Shown here: positions 5,887-13,653 of the stretch, one piece after another
Layout: each line of letters opens with the position of its first letter
How positions within the stretch are numbered: the stretch's first letter is position 1
IMG/VR virus record: IMGVR_UViG_3300045999_006059
Coordinates: 1-40,343 of that record
Length of the DNA stretch: 40,343 bases
Origin: a virus
Strand: one strand, 5' to 3'
The notes under the pieces: model-generated
The model's input: only the letters and a program-made list of their open reading frames with translations
The model's database searches: none
Told to the model about the DNA's origin: nothing
Translations under genes and position numbers: made by a program

Positions 5887-6644
5887 GCATCCGCGTCATG
5901 GCCAACGTCTGGGATATGGCCAATCTTGGCCCATACGAGAGGCTGGTCATGCTTTGTCTTGCTGACCACGCTGACGACGATGGCAAGTGCTATCCGGCAA
6001 TCAAGCGCATCTGCGAACGCACGGGAATGGGCGAGCGCGGTGTTCAGAACGTGTTGCGCAGGCTTGAAGCTGACGGCCTTCTGACGATCCAAAACGGGGG
6101 CGGTCGGCACGTTCGCAACGGTTACACGCTGACCATAAACCCCGCACCGGGTGCCCCCATACACGACGAGAAACCCCGCACGGAAAACCCCGTATCTGGT
6201 GCCGAAACCCCGCATCCCATTACCGAAACCCCGCATCCCATTACCATAAACCCCGCACCGGATGCACCCGAACCATCAAGAACCATCAAAGAACCGTCAG
6301 TAAGTAAAACGCGCGAGGCGCTGTTGACTGTTCTCAAGCCAGAGACGGCGGACGCATTCATTGCGCATCGAAAGGCCAAGCGGGCCAAGATGACAGACCA
6401 CGCGGCGGAACTCATTGCGAAGTCGCTGCAAGGCCACCCAGACCCAGACGCGGTTGTCAATCACAGCATCATGAACGGCTGGACGGGCGTGTTCCCCGAC
6501 AGCGTTAAACCCGAAACCAATTCTCAGCAAAAGGCAAAACCAAATGGATGGTCAGACACATGGCGAGGCATCCTATCCGACGCGCGAATGGCTGATGGGG
6601 CGGATCGTGACCCTGCTTTCCCATTACTACCGCCCGGACGATGA
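5883..6644 (+). CDS. Winged-helix replication initiator (lambda O-like role)
   Basis: A 253-aa protein with a winged helix-turn-helix in the first 80 residues (LVMLCLADHADDDGKCYP then QNVLRRLEADGLLTI), like phage replication proteins. This is followed by a Pro/Thr-rich linker with the repeat ETPHPIT-ETPHPIT (about residues 105-125), then a helical C-terminal half. The linker codons contain six iteron-like repeats, so the origin probably lies inside this gene, as in lambda O. The downstream 128-aa gene overlaps its 3' end by 101 bases, and the C-terminal residues in the overlap look less constrained. Expected role: bind the iterons and recruit host replicative helicase. Confidence 0.75.
   Translation: MSIRVMANVWDMANLGPYERLVMLCLADHADDDGKCYPAIKRICERTGMGERGVQNVLRRLEADGLLTIQNGGGRHVRNGYTLTINPAPGAPIHDEKPRTENPVSGAETPHPITETPHPITINPAPDAPEPSRTIKEPSVSKTREALLTVLKPETADAFIAHRKAKRAKMTDHAAELIAKSLQGHPDPDAVVNHSIMNGWTGVFPDSVKPETNSQQKAKPNGWSDTWRGILSDARMADGADRDPAFPLLPPGR
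6137..6257 (+). repeat. Iteron array, candidate replication origin
   Basis: Six copies of AAACCCCG[C/T]A start at 6137, 6171, 6185, 6205, 6226 and 6248; the last four are 20, 21 and 22 bases apart, two helical turns. Copies four and five belong to a perfect 21-bp tandem repeat (6204-6224 and 6225-6245). An A-rich stretch with repeated GAACCATCAA follows at 6269-6290, as an unwinding element might. The array lies within the winged-helix initiator gene. It could also simply reflect a repetitive protein linker. Confidence 0.6.
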
Positions 6645-6930
6645 CCCGGAAATTCTGCGAGCACAGGCTGCGGATTGGTACGCGGTCATGAAGGGCTTTC
6701 CGATCTACGCAATCAACGCGGCCTGCATTGAATATCTGGCCAATGAGCCGCGCCGTAAACCAGCGCCCGGTGCCATCGTCGAGCTTTGCCGCAAGATCAT
6801 GCCGAAGCCCCGCATTGGCGAAAAGGATGACAAGCGGATTGCACTGGCAGGGCCCGAGCGGGCGCGGATTACACCGGAAGCTGCAAACGAGATTTTGGCG
6901 CGGGCTGGCTATCCCGTTCGGCGCTTTTGA
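6544..6930 (+). CDS. Replication-associated protein, possible helicase loader (128 aa)
   Basis: Follows the initiator and overlaps it by 101 bases; AAAGG is about 7 bases upstream of the ATG. The core (WLMGRIVTLLSHYYRPDD, then PGAIVELCRKI) is helical and resembles small phage proteins that occupy the helicase-loader or loader-modulator slot after an O-like gene. There is no Walker motif, so it is not an AAA+ DnaC-type loader. The functional call is from position only. Confidence 0.6.
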   Translation: MDGQTHGEASYPTREWLMGRIVTLLSHYYRPDDDPEILRAQAADWYAVMKGFPIYAINAACIEYLANEPRRKPAPGAIVELCRKIMPKPRIGEKDDKRIALAGPERARITPEAANEILARAGYPVRRF

Positions 6931-6987
6931 AAGCGGGCGACGGATGACGCCGCCGCCCATCACCCCAGGTCTTAGGAGGACCGCAAG

Positions 6988-7764
6988 ATGACCGTCACCA
7001 CTTTAGCAACTAACCACATCGCCCCGCAAGACATCGTGCAGCATGACCCGATGGTCAGCATGATTGAGCGGGTCGCGCTCGATCCGACTGCGGACATCGA
7101 CAAGCTGGAACGGATGCTTGCGATGAAAGAGCGGATGGAAACGCAGGCCGCTGTTACGGCATTCAACGAGGCTTTGGCCGCTGCACAGGCGGAAATGCCT
7201 ACGGTCATCGCACGGCACAACAATGACCAGACGCGCAGTAAGTACGCCAAGTTGGCGGACATTTACGATGTCTGCAAGCCCATTGCAGCCAAGTACGGGT
7301 TCAGCTTCAACGTCGTGCCCGTAGCGGGCGGGCGTGAAGGCTTCATGTCGATGAAGTGGACCCTTCGCCGGGGCGCACATAGCGAAAGCGATGTGTCCGA
7401 AATCCCGACAGACGACAAGGGCATGAAGGGCACAGCGAACAAGACCGGGACGCACGCTTTCGGCAGCACAACTCAGTATGCCAGACGCTATCTTTTCTGT
7501 TCGGTTTTCGACATCGCGACCGAAAATGACGACGATGGCAACGCAGCCGGACGGGCCGAAAGCCAAACGGTGTCGGCAGAACAATACGTCATCATCCGCG
7601 ATTTGCTTGAATCGAGCGGAATGGACCCGGTGAAATTCCATGCCGCCTTTGGGCACAAAAACCCGACCGAAGCGGACCTGAAACAGTTTCCGGCCAATCG
7701 CTTTGACGACGCTAAGGCGCGTCTGGAAAAGTTCATTGCCGCAAAGGGGAAAGCCAATGTTTGA
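6988..7764 (+). CDS. erf: ERF-family single-strand annealing recombinase
   Basis: A 258-aa protein of the ERF superfamily (P22 Erf-like). The conserved region runs from about residue 50 to 170: FNEALAAAQAEMPTV, then KYAKLADIYDVCKPIAAKYG and the end motif GSTTQYARRYLFCSVFDI. It anneals complementary ssDNA during phage recombination and genome circularisation. A strong AGGAGG site lies 8-9 bases before the ATG. It overlaps the YqaJ exonuclease gene by 8 bases, forming the usual exonuclease/annealase pair, with SSB upstream. Confidence 0.92.
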   Translation: MTVTTLATNHIAPQDIVQHDPMVSMIERVALDPTADIDKLERMLAMKERMETQAAVTAFNEALAAAQAEMPTVIARHNNDQTRSKYAKLADIYDVCKPIAAKYGFSFNVVPVAGGREGFMSMKWTLRRGAHSESDVSEIPTDDKGMKGTANKTGTHAFGSTTQYARRYLFCSVFDIATENDDDGNAAGRAESQTVSAEQYVIIRDLLESSGMDPVKFHAAFGHKNPTEADLKQFPANRFDDAKARLEKFIAAKGKANV

Positions 7765-8362
7765 CCAAGGATCGCCGGAATGGCTGGCCGAACGGGCGGG
7801 GCGGGTGACTGCCTCTGCCATCGGAAACGTCCTGATGGCCAAAAGCACGGCAGGCTATCAGAACTACCTTGCGCAACTGATCTGCGAACGCCTTACCGGG
7901 CAACCCGTCGAGACGTTCAAGTCGGACGCCATGCAATATGGGGTGGAGACAGAGGCACAGGCCCGCGCCTTCTATGAATTGGAAAGCGGCAACGAAGTGA
8001 CGCAATGCGGCTTCATCCCGCACCCGGCGCTAGTCTGGGCCGGGGCGTCACCTGACGGCCTGATCGGGGATCTTGGCTTGGTCGAGATCAAGTGTCCACA
8101 ACCCGCAAAGCACATCAAGAACCTGATGGGCGGCACAATCGACAAAGCCTACTCCCTGCAAATGCAATGGCAGATGGAGTGCACCGGGCGCGAGTGGTGC
8201 GACTTCGTTTCGTTCAACCCGTCATTCCCTGACCATCTGCAAATATATATCCAGCGGGTCGAACGTGACGCGGAAACCATCGCTGAACTGATGACCGCGA
8301 CAACGTCATTCCTTGCCGATGTGGACGCAAAACTGCGCGTCCTGAATGCGAGGGCATCATGA
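7757..8362 (+). CDS. YqaJ-type lambda exonuclease
   Basis: A 201-aa PD-(D/E)XK exonuclease. Catalytic residues are visible in GASPDG (D100) and LVEIKCP (E110, K112), with the upstream helix MQYGVETEAQARAFYEL carrying E65/E67. It digests double-stranded ends 5' to 3', providing ssDNA for the ERF annealase encoded upstream. The ATG at 7757 overlaps the ERF stop and has GGGGA upstream; the longer frame has no ribosome site. Its stop overlaps the next gene (ATGA). Confidence 0.92.
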   Translation: MFDQGSPEWLAERAGRVTASAIGNVLMAKSTAGYQNYLAQLICERLTGQPVETFKSDAMQYGVETEAQARAFYELESGNEVTQCGFIPHPALVWAGASPDGLIGDLGLVEIKCPQPAKHIKNLMGGTIDKAYSLQMQWQMECTGREWCDFVSFNPSFPDHLQIYIQRVERDAETIAELMTATTSFLADVDAKLRVLNARAS

Positions 8363-8526
8363 AACACATCGTTGATGAATACATGCGCCTTGAACGGGCG
8401 GCAAACCGCAAGCCCCAGGGCGCCAACGTTCGGGCCATCGTTGAAGAATTGGCAATCAAGCACGGGATGACCTATGCCGATGTGCGGGGCGCTATCCTTG
8501 ACGCAACAGTCATGGAGGCGAACTGA
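8359..8526 (+). CDS. Hypothetical protein (55 aa)
   Basis: Starts MKHIVDEYMRLERAANRKP, predicted helical, with a short C-terminal segment VRGAILDATVMEAN. Coupled on both sides (ATGA with the exonuclease, TGATG with NinB), so it is very likely translated. No recognised family. Its place between a lambda-type exonuclease and NinB suggests a recombination accessory factor, by position only. Confidence 0.65.
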   Translation: MKHIVDEYMRLERAANRKPQGANVRAIVEELAIKHGMTYADVRGAILDATVMEAN

Positions 8527-8915
8527 TGGCCCAGACAATCCGCCTAGACGGCAACTATTCCCGGCAACAGGCGCACCGGGTCATTGACGCGGCCCCGGCA
8601 GGGTATGTCGTCACTGTCAAAGAACCGAAGCGCAGCACGGCACAGAATGACCGTTTCTGGGCCATGCTTTCGGACGTGGCAAGATCAAAGCCCGAAGGTA
8701 GGGCGCATACCCCAGAGACATGGAAAGCACTATTCATGCACGCTTGCGGCTATGCCTCACGCTTTGAAATGGGGTTGTCAGGCGAGCCGTTCCCCGTGGG
8801 CTTTCGGTCATCGCAACTGACCGTCCGGCAAATGACCGAACTGATGGACTTTGTGGACGCATGGGGCAGCGAACGCGGCGTCATGTGGACTGAGACGCAA
8901 CAGGTGGCCGCATGA
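8526..8915 (+). CDS. ninB: NinB-like recombination mediator
   Basis: A 129-aa NinB/Orf family protein. Diagnostic stretches are RSTAQNDRFWAMLSDVAR (residues about 37-54), ETWKALFMHACGY, and the C-terminal LTVRQMTELMDFVDAWGSE with GVMW. In lambda, NinB binds ssDNA/SSB and helps load the recombinase in place of RecFOR. Here it forms part of a row with the ERF annealase, YqaJ exonuclease and the Ref-like nuclease, all translationally coupled. Confidence 0.9.
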   Translation: MAQTIRLDGNYSRQQAHRVIDAAPAGYVVTVKEPKRSTAQNDRFWAMLSDVARSKPEGRAHTPETWKALFMHACGYASRFEMGLSGEPFPVGFRSSQLTVRQMTELMDFVDAWGSERGVMWTETQQVAA

Positions 8916-9238
8916 ATCTCACTCAACGCCGCCCCTATGCCAAGCCGGAACCGCAAGCCAAAGACCCGGCACACCTTGCCAAAGTCGCGGCCCTGCCATG
9001 CGTGATCTGCCACGAATGGAACCTAGAGCAGCGTTCCCCTACCGCCGTGCATCACTGTATTCATGGCCGCTACGGCACCCGCAAAGTGCCGGACAGCATG
9101 ACCATCCCGCTATGCGAGGGGCACCATCAGGGCTTGCTGGATACGTCCAAGATCGCCCTGCACCGCGAACCGTCCAAATGGAAGCGGCTGTATGGCGAAG
9201 ATACGAAATGGCTTTCATGGGTGGAGACAAGGATATGA
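8912..9238 (+). CDS. Ref-like HNH nuclease (recombination enhancement)
   Basis: A 108-aa HNH-type protein similar to the phage P1 Ref family. Its cysteine/histidine set is CVICHEW (residues about 30-36), AVHHCIHGRYG, then PLCEGHHQG, followed by the conserved end YGEDTKWLSWVE. P1 Ref cuts DNA at RecA-made displacement loops. The P1 N-terminal DNA-binding tail is short here (RRPYAKPEPQAKD). Overlaps both neighbours by ATGA. Confidence 0.83.
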   Translation: MNLTQRRPYAKPEPQAKDPAHLAKVAALPCVICHEWNLEQRSPTAVHHCIHGRYGTRKVPDSMTIPLCEGHHQGLLDTSKIALHREPSKWKRLYGEDTKWLSWVETRI

Positions 9239-9588
9239 CCCTACATCAACGCGACTGGATCGCCCCCCCGCAATTCGTCTTCAACGGTCTCAACGCCTGC
9301 CAAAACGCGGCCATCGTTCAGGCGACGTCAGACGTCATGCAGATCCCCGCCGATGACATCAAAGGCCCCGGACGGGCGGCACCCGTTGCCCTGGCGCGTG
9401 CCGTTGCCATGTTCGTTGCGCGCGAGCTGACCGACCAGTCATTGCCCCAGATCGGGCGATACTTCGGGCGGGACCACACAACCGTTATCCACGCCATCCG
9501 CCGGATTGAGAGGCTATCAACAGACGATCACCTGAGCGCCGCAATCAACGCGGTCAGGCTCAACGCAAAAATCGCAGGTGTCGCATGA
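9235..9588 (+). CDS. Stand-alone DnaA domain IV-like DNA-binding protein
   Basis: A 117-aa protein whose residues about 45-105 match the C-terminal DNA-binding domain of DnaA: RAVAMFVARELTDQSLPQIG followed by the signature FGRDHTTVIHAIRRIE. There is no AAA+ domain. In DnaA this fold binds the DnaA box with the DHTT motif; the preceding basic loop is weaker here (GPGRAAPVALAR). It could bind host oriC or dnaA promoters, or phage sites, without initiating. Coupled to the Ref-like gene by ATGA. Confidence 0.83.
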   Translation: MTLHQRDWIAPPQFVFNGLNACQNAAIVQATSDVMQIPADDIKGPGRAAPVALARAVAMFVARELTDQSLPQIGRYFGRDHTTVIHAIRRIERLSTDDHLSAAINAVRLNAKIAGVA

Positions 9589-9764
9589 AAACAACCCGAC
9601 CCCGCAAGATACCACGCACCCCGGCATTTGCCGCCCTATGGCGCAAGGGCACGCCATGCGCGGTCATTGCAGAAGCCATCGGCTGCAATCCACATTCCCT
9701 GACCTACGTCGCAAAACAGATGGGGCTGGAGCCACGCAAGCCGGGGCGGAGGGCCGCTCAATGA
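9585..9764 (+). CDS. Small helix-turn-helix protein (59 aa)
   Basis: A basic protein starting MKTTRPRKIPRTPAFAALW. The stretch TPCAVIAEAIGCNPHSLTYV reads as a helix-turn-helix, in the style of short GcrA or resolvase-like DNA-binding domains, followed by basic KPGRRAAQ. ATGA overlaps with both neighbours. Probably DNA-binding; target unknown. Too short for the sequence-track cut-off in its true frame, but the coupling is convincing. Confidence 0.65.
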   Translation: MKTTRPRKIPRTPAFAALWRKGTPCAVIAEAIGCNPHSLTYVAKQMGLEPRKPGRRAAQ

Positions 9765-10147
9765 ACGCCGTTCCCCCCGTCCTAGGCAACAGCAGAGACA
9801 TATCGCCAGCGGCCCGGAAAGCGGCCCTACAGCGGCAACTCATGGTTTTGCAGGGCATGACATACGAAGAAGCCTACGCCCGCCAGACGGCCCATTTAAA
9901 CGGGCAGGGCAAGCTGCCGGAAAGCAAGCAACCGACAACCAGCAAGGAAGCGGCCCTTGCCGAGCGCCTGATGGCCATGATCGAGGCGCACCCCGGATCA
10001 ACGCGCCTGCAACTGGCCGGGCTTCTGGGAATCTCAATCCATCAGTTCGACAGTGCAGTCACGCGCCTGCGTACAGCCGGACGGGCGCACAACGTCATCC
10101 AGCGGCTAGGGCTGGCAAGCAAGTATTATCCGGGGGCGAAAGAATGA
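9761..10147 (+). CDS. Hypothetical protein with C-terminal winged helix (128 aa)
   Basis: The start at 9761 overlaps the previous stop; the longer frame has no start support. The C-terminal half (STRLQLAGLLGISIHQFDSA then VTRLRTAGRAHNVI) looks like a winged helix, as in regulators that test one DNA face. The N-terminal half contains a helix RKAALQRQLMVLQGMTYEEA. It may regulate middle or late genes, but that is position-based inference. Confidence 0.65.
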   Translation: MNAVPPVLGNSRDISPAARKAALQRQLMVLQGMTYEEAYARQTAHLNGQGKLPESKQPTTSKEAALAERLMAMIEAHPGSTRLQLAGLLGISIHQFDSAVTRLRTAGRAHNVIQRLGLASKYYPGAKE

Positions 10148-10353
10148 CCAACGTCATCAAGTTCCCCGGCCAAGAGGAAACCCCGGACGAACTGCTGTCC
10201 AGCCTCACCGGGCGCATGGCGCAACTGGCCGTCGTTGGAATAGACCACAACGGCTATTTCATCGCGGACGGCGCGGGATTCAACAGCTTCACAGAACTGA
10301 TCGGAATGCTTGCTCTCGGGCAGGCATCATTGCTGCAAGACCCGTTCGAATAA
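10144..10353 (+). CDS. Hypothetical protein (69 aa)
   Basis: Begins MTNVIKFPGQEETPDELL, an opening seen in many small proteins of alphaproteobacterial phages. A short beta segment VVGIDHNGYFIADGAG suggests a small alpha/beta fold. Coupled by ATGA to the winged-helix gene. No function known. Confidence 0.7.
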   Translation: MTNVIKFPGQEETPDELLSSLTGRMAQLAVVGIDHNGYFIADGAGFNSFTELIGMLALGQASLLQDPFE

Positions 10354-10372
10354 AATCAACAGAGGGCAGGAT

Positions 10373-10897
10373 ATGAGCAAGCAGGACCGTTTCAAAAGAC
10401 GCAACCGCGAACGCCGCGACAAGCCCCCCGTCGAGGCATCGCCCCGGCCCGAACCGTGCTACATCTCCACAATTGAGACCATAGACAACCGCCCAACGCC
10501 CGAACGCATGGCAAGGGGCATCTGGATCACGCCCGAACGCAACCCAGACGAAAACATTACCATTGACCGCGCCGTTGACATGATCGGCCTGCTCTTCGCC
10601 ACTGGCCAGATCGACTACGCGCAACACGCGGCGGCGCGACAGTTTCAGGAGATATTGGAGTCATGGCTTGCCGAACTGTCGCTTGTCGGATTCCGGTCAT
10701 GCCTTGCAGGCGGTGTCGGCGGGTATGACAACAGCGACGGCGACCCGGCAGCAGCGCGGGCACATGACGCCATGATGCGCCGTCTGGGGTCTGTGCGGTA
10801 TTGGTATCTGCGATCCGAGATTGACAAAGGGCCGGACGGACGGATGCCTGATCTGGCAATACTGCGGCGGGCGCTTGATGCTTACAATGGGTGTTGA
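10373..10897 (+). CDS. Last early-region protein, possible late regulator (174 aa)
   Basis: Starts MSKQDRFKRRNRERRD, a very basic N-terminus, with AGGAT just upstream of the ATG. The middle (QIDYAQHAAARQFQEILESW) and end (LAILRRALDAYNGC) are helical and resemble small alphaproteobacterial phage proteins at this genome position. It is the last gene before a terminator and the virion genes, which is where Q-type late regulators often sit. No specific antitermination motif is visible, so the role is a guess. Confidence 0.6.
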   Translation: MSKQDRFKRRNRERRDKPPVEASPRPEPCYISTIETIDNRPTPERMARGIWITPERNPDENITIDRAVDMIGLLFATGQIDYAQHAAARQFQEILESWLAELSLVGFRSCLAGGVGGYDNSDGDPAAARAHDAMMRRLGSVRYWYLRSEIDKGPDGRMPDLAILRRALDAYNGC

Positions 10898-10938
10898 CAT
10901 GGACCCCGAATCGTGTCATTTCTGATCCCGAATACGTG

Positions 10939-10975
10939 CGCCCGATGGAAACCCCATGCGGGCGTTTTGCTTTTT
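10939..10975 (+). terminator. Intrinsic terminator between early and virion regions
   Basis: Stem CGCCCGATGG (10939-10948) pairs with the CCATGCGGGCG arm ending at 10964, with one bulged G; TTTTGCTTTTT follows. It separates the early genes from the packaging genes. A perfect TTGACA (10894-10899) lies upstream but has no good -10, so I do not call a late promoter; read-through or antitermination would be needed for virion gene expression. Confidence 0.75.
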
Positions 10976-10989
10976 AGGATGATCCCCAC

Positions 10990-11292
10990 ATGTCGCAGGT
11001 AGAAATCAGATTCGAAACGCCTGTTCAAGCGGCGGGCGGGCCGATCCACAACGTAAGCCCTGCATCCGTTGAAATCATCAACAGCAGCGCGTCGTCACAG
11101 ACTAGCACAGCAGCGGCAACGCATTCCGGGCAGACCGTATCCCTCACGGCAAGCGGCGGCGCGATCCGCGTTGCCTTCGGATCGGGCACACTGGACGCTG
11201 CAACAGGCACAACGCTGATCCCGGATGGCGCGACACGTTCTTTCGGTGGTGTCCCGTTTGGTCACAAGGTTGCAGTGATCGACCTGATTTAA
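10990..11292 (+). CDS. Small beta-rich protein, probably virion associated (100 aa)
   Basis: Thr/Ser/Ala-rich beta-type sequence (SQTSTAAATHSGQTV, then SGGAIRVAFGSGTL), with no charge-rich helix. It is the first gene after the terminator and just ahead of the terminase genes. AGGATGA lies upstream of the ATG. The composition fits a small decoration or tail component. No family recognised. Confidence 0.6.
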   Translation: MSQVEIRFETPVQAAGGPIHNVSPASVEIINSSASSQTSTAAATHSGQTVSLTASGGAIRVAFGSGTLDAATGTTLIPDGATRSFGGVPFGHKVAVIDLI

Positions 11293-11329
11293 CAGAGGGC
11301 CTGCACCCCTTAGCGGACAGGTAGAAAAA

Positions 11330-11593
11330 ATGGCAGCAAGAACGGGCACGCCGACCAAGCTACAGCAGGACCAAACGCGGGCTGCTATCCAGACAACTCA
11401 GCTTGTAAAGCGGTTGCAACACTTTGCGTTAGGCGAAAATGAGATTGAGATCGACGCAGGGCGGCTGAAGGCCATTGAAATCCTTCTGAGAAAGTCGCTT
11501 CCGGACCTTGCTGCGGTCACTGTCAGCGGCACCGGCCCGAACGGTGAACTGATCCACAAAGTCATCACGGAAATTGTTAGACCTTCGTCGTAA
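11330..11593 (+). CDS. Terminase small subunit-like protein (87 aa)
   Basis: Short helical protein (QDQTRAAIQTTQLVKRLQHF, then AGRLKAIEILLRKSLPDL) ending in a beta segment (ELIHKVITEIVRP) that matches the C-terminal ends of podovirus small terminases. These recognise the packaging site and stimulate the large subunit. It is shorter than usual and has no obvious N-terminal helix-turn-helix, so it may be truncated. It overlaps the large terminase start by 20 bases. Confidence 0.65.
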   Translation: MAARTGTPTKLQQDQTRAAIQTTQLVKRLQHFALGENEIEIDAGRLKAIEILLRKSLPDLAAVTVSGTGPNGELIHKVITEIVRPSS

Positions 11594-12893
11594 GGTCCCC
11601 GAGGCGTTCGAGCCGCTTCTCGGGCCATCACGATACAAGGGCGCATGGGGCGGTCGCGGCTCTGGCAAGTCGCACTTCTTTGCCGAAAGCGCAATCATCG
11701 ACGCGGTCACGTTCCCCGGCGACTTTGGCGAGGGGCTGCGGTTCGCCTGTGTTCGCGAAGTGCAGAAGTCGCTCAAGGACAGCGCCAAGCTGTTGTTGGA
11801 AGATAAGCTAGCCAAGTTCGGGCTAGGCGAGGCGCAAGGCTTCAAGGTCTTTGAGAAGGTGATCGAAACGCCGCACGATGGCGTCATCACCTTTGACGGG
11901 ATGCAGGACCACACGGCGGACAGCTTCAAGTCCAAGGAAGGTTTTCATCGCGCCTGGACTGAAGAGGCTCAGGCAATGTCGGCAAGGTCGCTGGCAATGC
12001 TTCGTCCTACGATCCGCTGGGAGGGCAAAGGCGGCACGTCCGAACTGTGGTTCAGTTGGAACCCGAACAGACCGACTGACGCGGTTGACGGGTTCTTGCG
12101 GTCATCCGCGGCCCCGCAGGATTGCAAGGTCGTTCGGTGCAACTGGAACAACAACCCGTGGTTCCCGGCTGTTCTTGAGCGCGAGCGGCAGGAAGACCTA
12201 AAGCACCGGCCCGAACAATACGGGCACATCTGGGAGGGCGAATACGCAACCGTTCTTACGGGCGCATATTACGCCAAGCACCTGACCGAAGCGGAACTAG
12301 AGGGCAGGATCGGCAACGTTGCCCGTGACCCTCTGTTGAAGATCTACGCGGCTTGGGACATCGGCGGCACATCGTCAAAGTCGGACGCTTGCGCGATCTG
12401 GATCATTCAGTGGGTCGGCAACGAAATCCGGTTCTTGGACTATTACGAAGCGGTCGGCCAAGAGTTCAGCGCGCATGTGAATTGGCTTCGTGCGAACAAG
12501 TACGCCGATGCTGTCTGCATTCTACCGCATGACGGGCGCAAGGCGGATATGGTCTATGCGGTAACGCCCCGGTCATATCTGCAGGAAGCCGGGTTCAAGG
12601 TCGAGATTGTGCCGAACCAAGGGTCAGGCGCGGCGTTGCTTCGTGTCGAGGCTTTACGGCGCATGTTCCCGCGCATTCGGTTTGACCGGGATAAGACGCA
12701 AGGCGGACGTGATGCGTTGGGCTGGTATCACGCCAAGCTAGACGAGCATCGCGGCATCGACCTTGGCCCTGAGCATGACTTCTCGTCGCACGGATCGGAC
12801 GCGGCGGGCCTTGTGGCGATCTATGACGCATCGCGGGTTGCTGAATCGACTTGGTCCAAGCCCTTGCGGCGGAATATGAAGGGCATCGCATAA
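11574..12893 (+). CDS. terL: Terminase large subunit (packaging ATPase/nuclease)
   Basis: A 439-aa PBSX-type terminase. Walker A is GGRGSGKS (residues 26-33), the Walker B end is AWTEEAQ (E130/E131), and the coupling motif is in SWNPNRP. The RNase H-like nuclease has its first Asp in YAAWDIGG (D262), DGRKAD in the middle and HGSDAAG near the end. It drives ATP-powered packaging and cuts the concatemer. The start is TTG (11574) with GGAAA just upstream and overlap with the small-subunit stop; the next in-frame ATG would delete the ATPase core. Confidence 0.92.
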   Translation: MLDLRRKVPEAFEPLLGPSRYKGAWGGRGSGKSHFFAESAIIDAVTFPGDFGEGLRFACVREVQKSLKDSAKLLLEDKLAKFGLGEAQGFKVFEKVIETPHDGVITFDGMQDHTADSFKSKEGFHRAWTEEAQAMSARSLAMLRPTIRWEGKGGTSELWFSWNPNRPTDAVDGFLRSSAAPQDCKVVRCNWNNNPWFPAVLERERQEDLKHRPEQYGHIWEGEYATVLTGAYYAKHLTEAELEGRIGNVARDPLLKIYAAWDIGGTSSKSDACAIWIIQWVGNEIRFLDYYEAVGQEFSAHVNWLRANKYADAVCILPHDGRKADMVYAVTPRSYLQEAGFKVEIVPNQGSGAALLRVEALRRMFPRIRFDRDKTQGGRDALGWYHAKLDEHRGIDLGPEHDFSSHGSDAAGLVAIYDASRVAESTWSKPLRRNMKGIA

Positions 12894-13513
12894 TGGCTTT
12901 GGCTACCTACGCTGACCTTCAGTCGGCCATCGCCGGATGGCTTCTGCGCTCTGACCTGACCGCACGGATACCAGACTTCATCAGTCTGGCAGAGGCACAG
13001 ATCGCCCGTGATGTGCGGCATTGGCGGATGGAATCGCGGGCGAGTGTATCGCTGCAGTTGCGCTACACGGTTCTGCCGACAGATTGGGTTGACACGATCC
13101 GCGCAACGCTCTCGGTCAGCACGGGCAAAGCGCTCAAGCTGGCGTCAATGACAGAGATGGACGCGCTCAGGGCTGCAAACGGTGACGCAGTTGGACAGCC
13201 TCGCTACTACGCGCATGTCGCGGGTTCGCTTGAGGTCTATCCGACACCTGACACGACATACACGCTTGAAATCTACTACACGCAGAAGGTTCCGGCGCTG
13301 TCGGATAGCAACACGACGAACTGGCTCCTGACAGACAGCCCGGACGTGTATCTTTACGGGTCGCTGATTCAGTCCGCGCCGTTCTTGGTCGAGGATGCGC
13401 GGCTTGCTGTCTGGGCGGGCCTGTATCGGGACGCTGTTGATCGCCTGAACAACGCTTCCAAAGCCGCAAGGTGGTCCGGCTCGGGCATCACGTTTGGAAG
13501 GCCGCGCACATGA
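12893..13513 (+). CDS. Head-tail adaptor (SU10/P22 gp4-type)
   Basis: A 206-aa protein starting MALATYADLQSAIAGWLLR, with FISLAEAQIARDVRHWRME, a conserved opening of podovirus adaptors that dock under the portal. The middle is beta-rich (LEVYPTPDTTYTLEIYY), and the C-terminal helix carries LVEDARLAVWAGLYRDAVD. It is coupled to the terminase by TAATG; the frame is open further upstream but without a ribosome site. Expected role: stabilise packaged DNA and join head to tail. Confidence 0.8.
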   Translation: MALATYADLQSAIAGWLLRSDLTARIPDFISLAEAQIARDVRHWRMESRASVSLQLRYTVLPTDWVDTIRATLSVSTGKALKLASMTEMDALRAANGDAVGQPRYYAHVAGSLEVYPTPDTTYTLEIYYTQKVPALSDSNTTNWLLTDSPDVYLYGSLIQSAPFLVEDARLAVWAGLYRDAVDRLNNASKAARWSGSGITFGRPRT

Positions 13514-13653
13514 CTTGGACCACGATCACGGATGAAACCGAACTCGATCTGGACTTCTGGAACGATGACTTGCCGTGGACGGACCAAGGGCTGTGGACGG
13601 ATCGCTACGCCGAGATTGAGGCCGAAAGCGCCGATTGGGATGAGGTTGCATAA
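13510..13653 (+). CDS. Small acidic Trp-rich protein (47 aa)
   Basis: Begins MTWTTITDETELDLDFW and continues with WNDDLPWTDQGLW; very acidic with many tryptophans. Coupled by ATGA to the adaptor and by TAATG to the fibre gene, so expression is likely. No family recognised. Could be a small tail component or a virion plug, but that is speculation from position. Confidence 0.6.
   Translation: MTWTTITDETELDLDFWNDDLPWTDQGLWTDRYAEIEAESADWDEVA

Noticed and set aside
10894-10922. A late promoter with a perfect TTGACA just before the terminator.
   Set aside because: There is no acceptable -10 at 16-18 bases, and the terminator would lie downstream of it.
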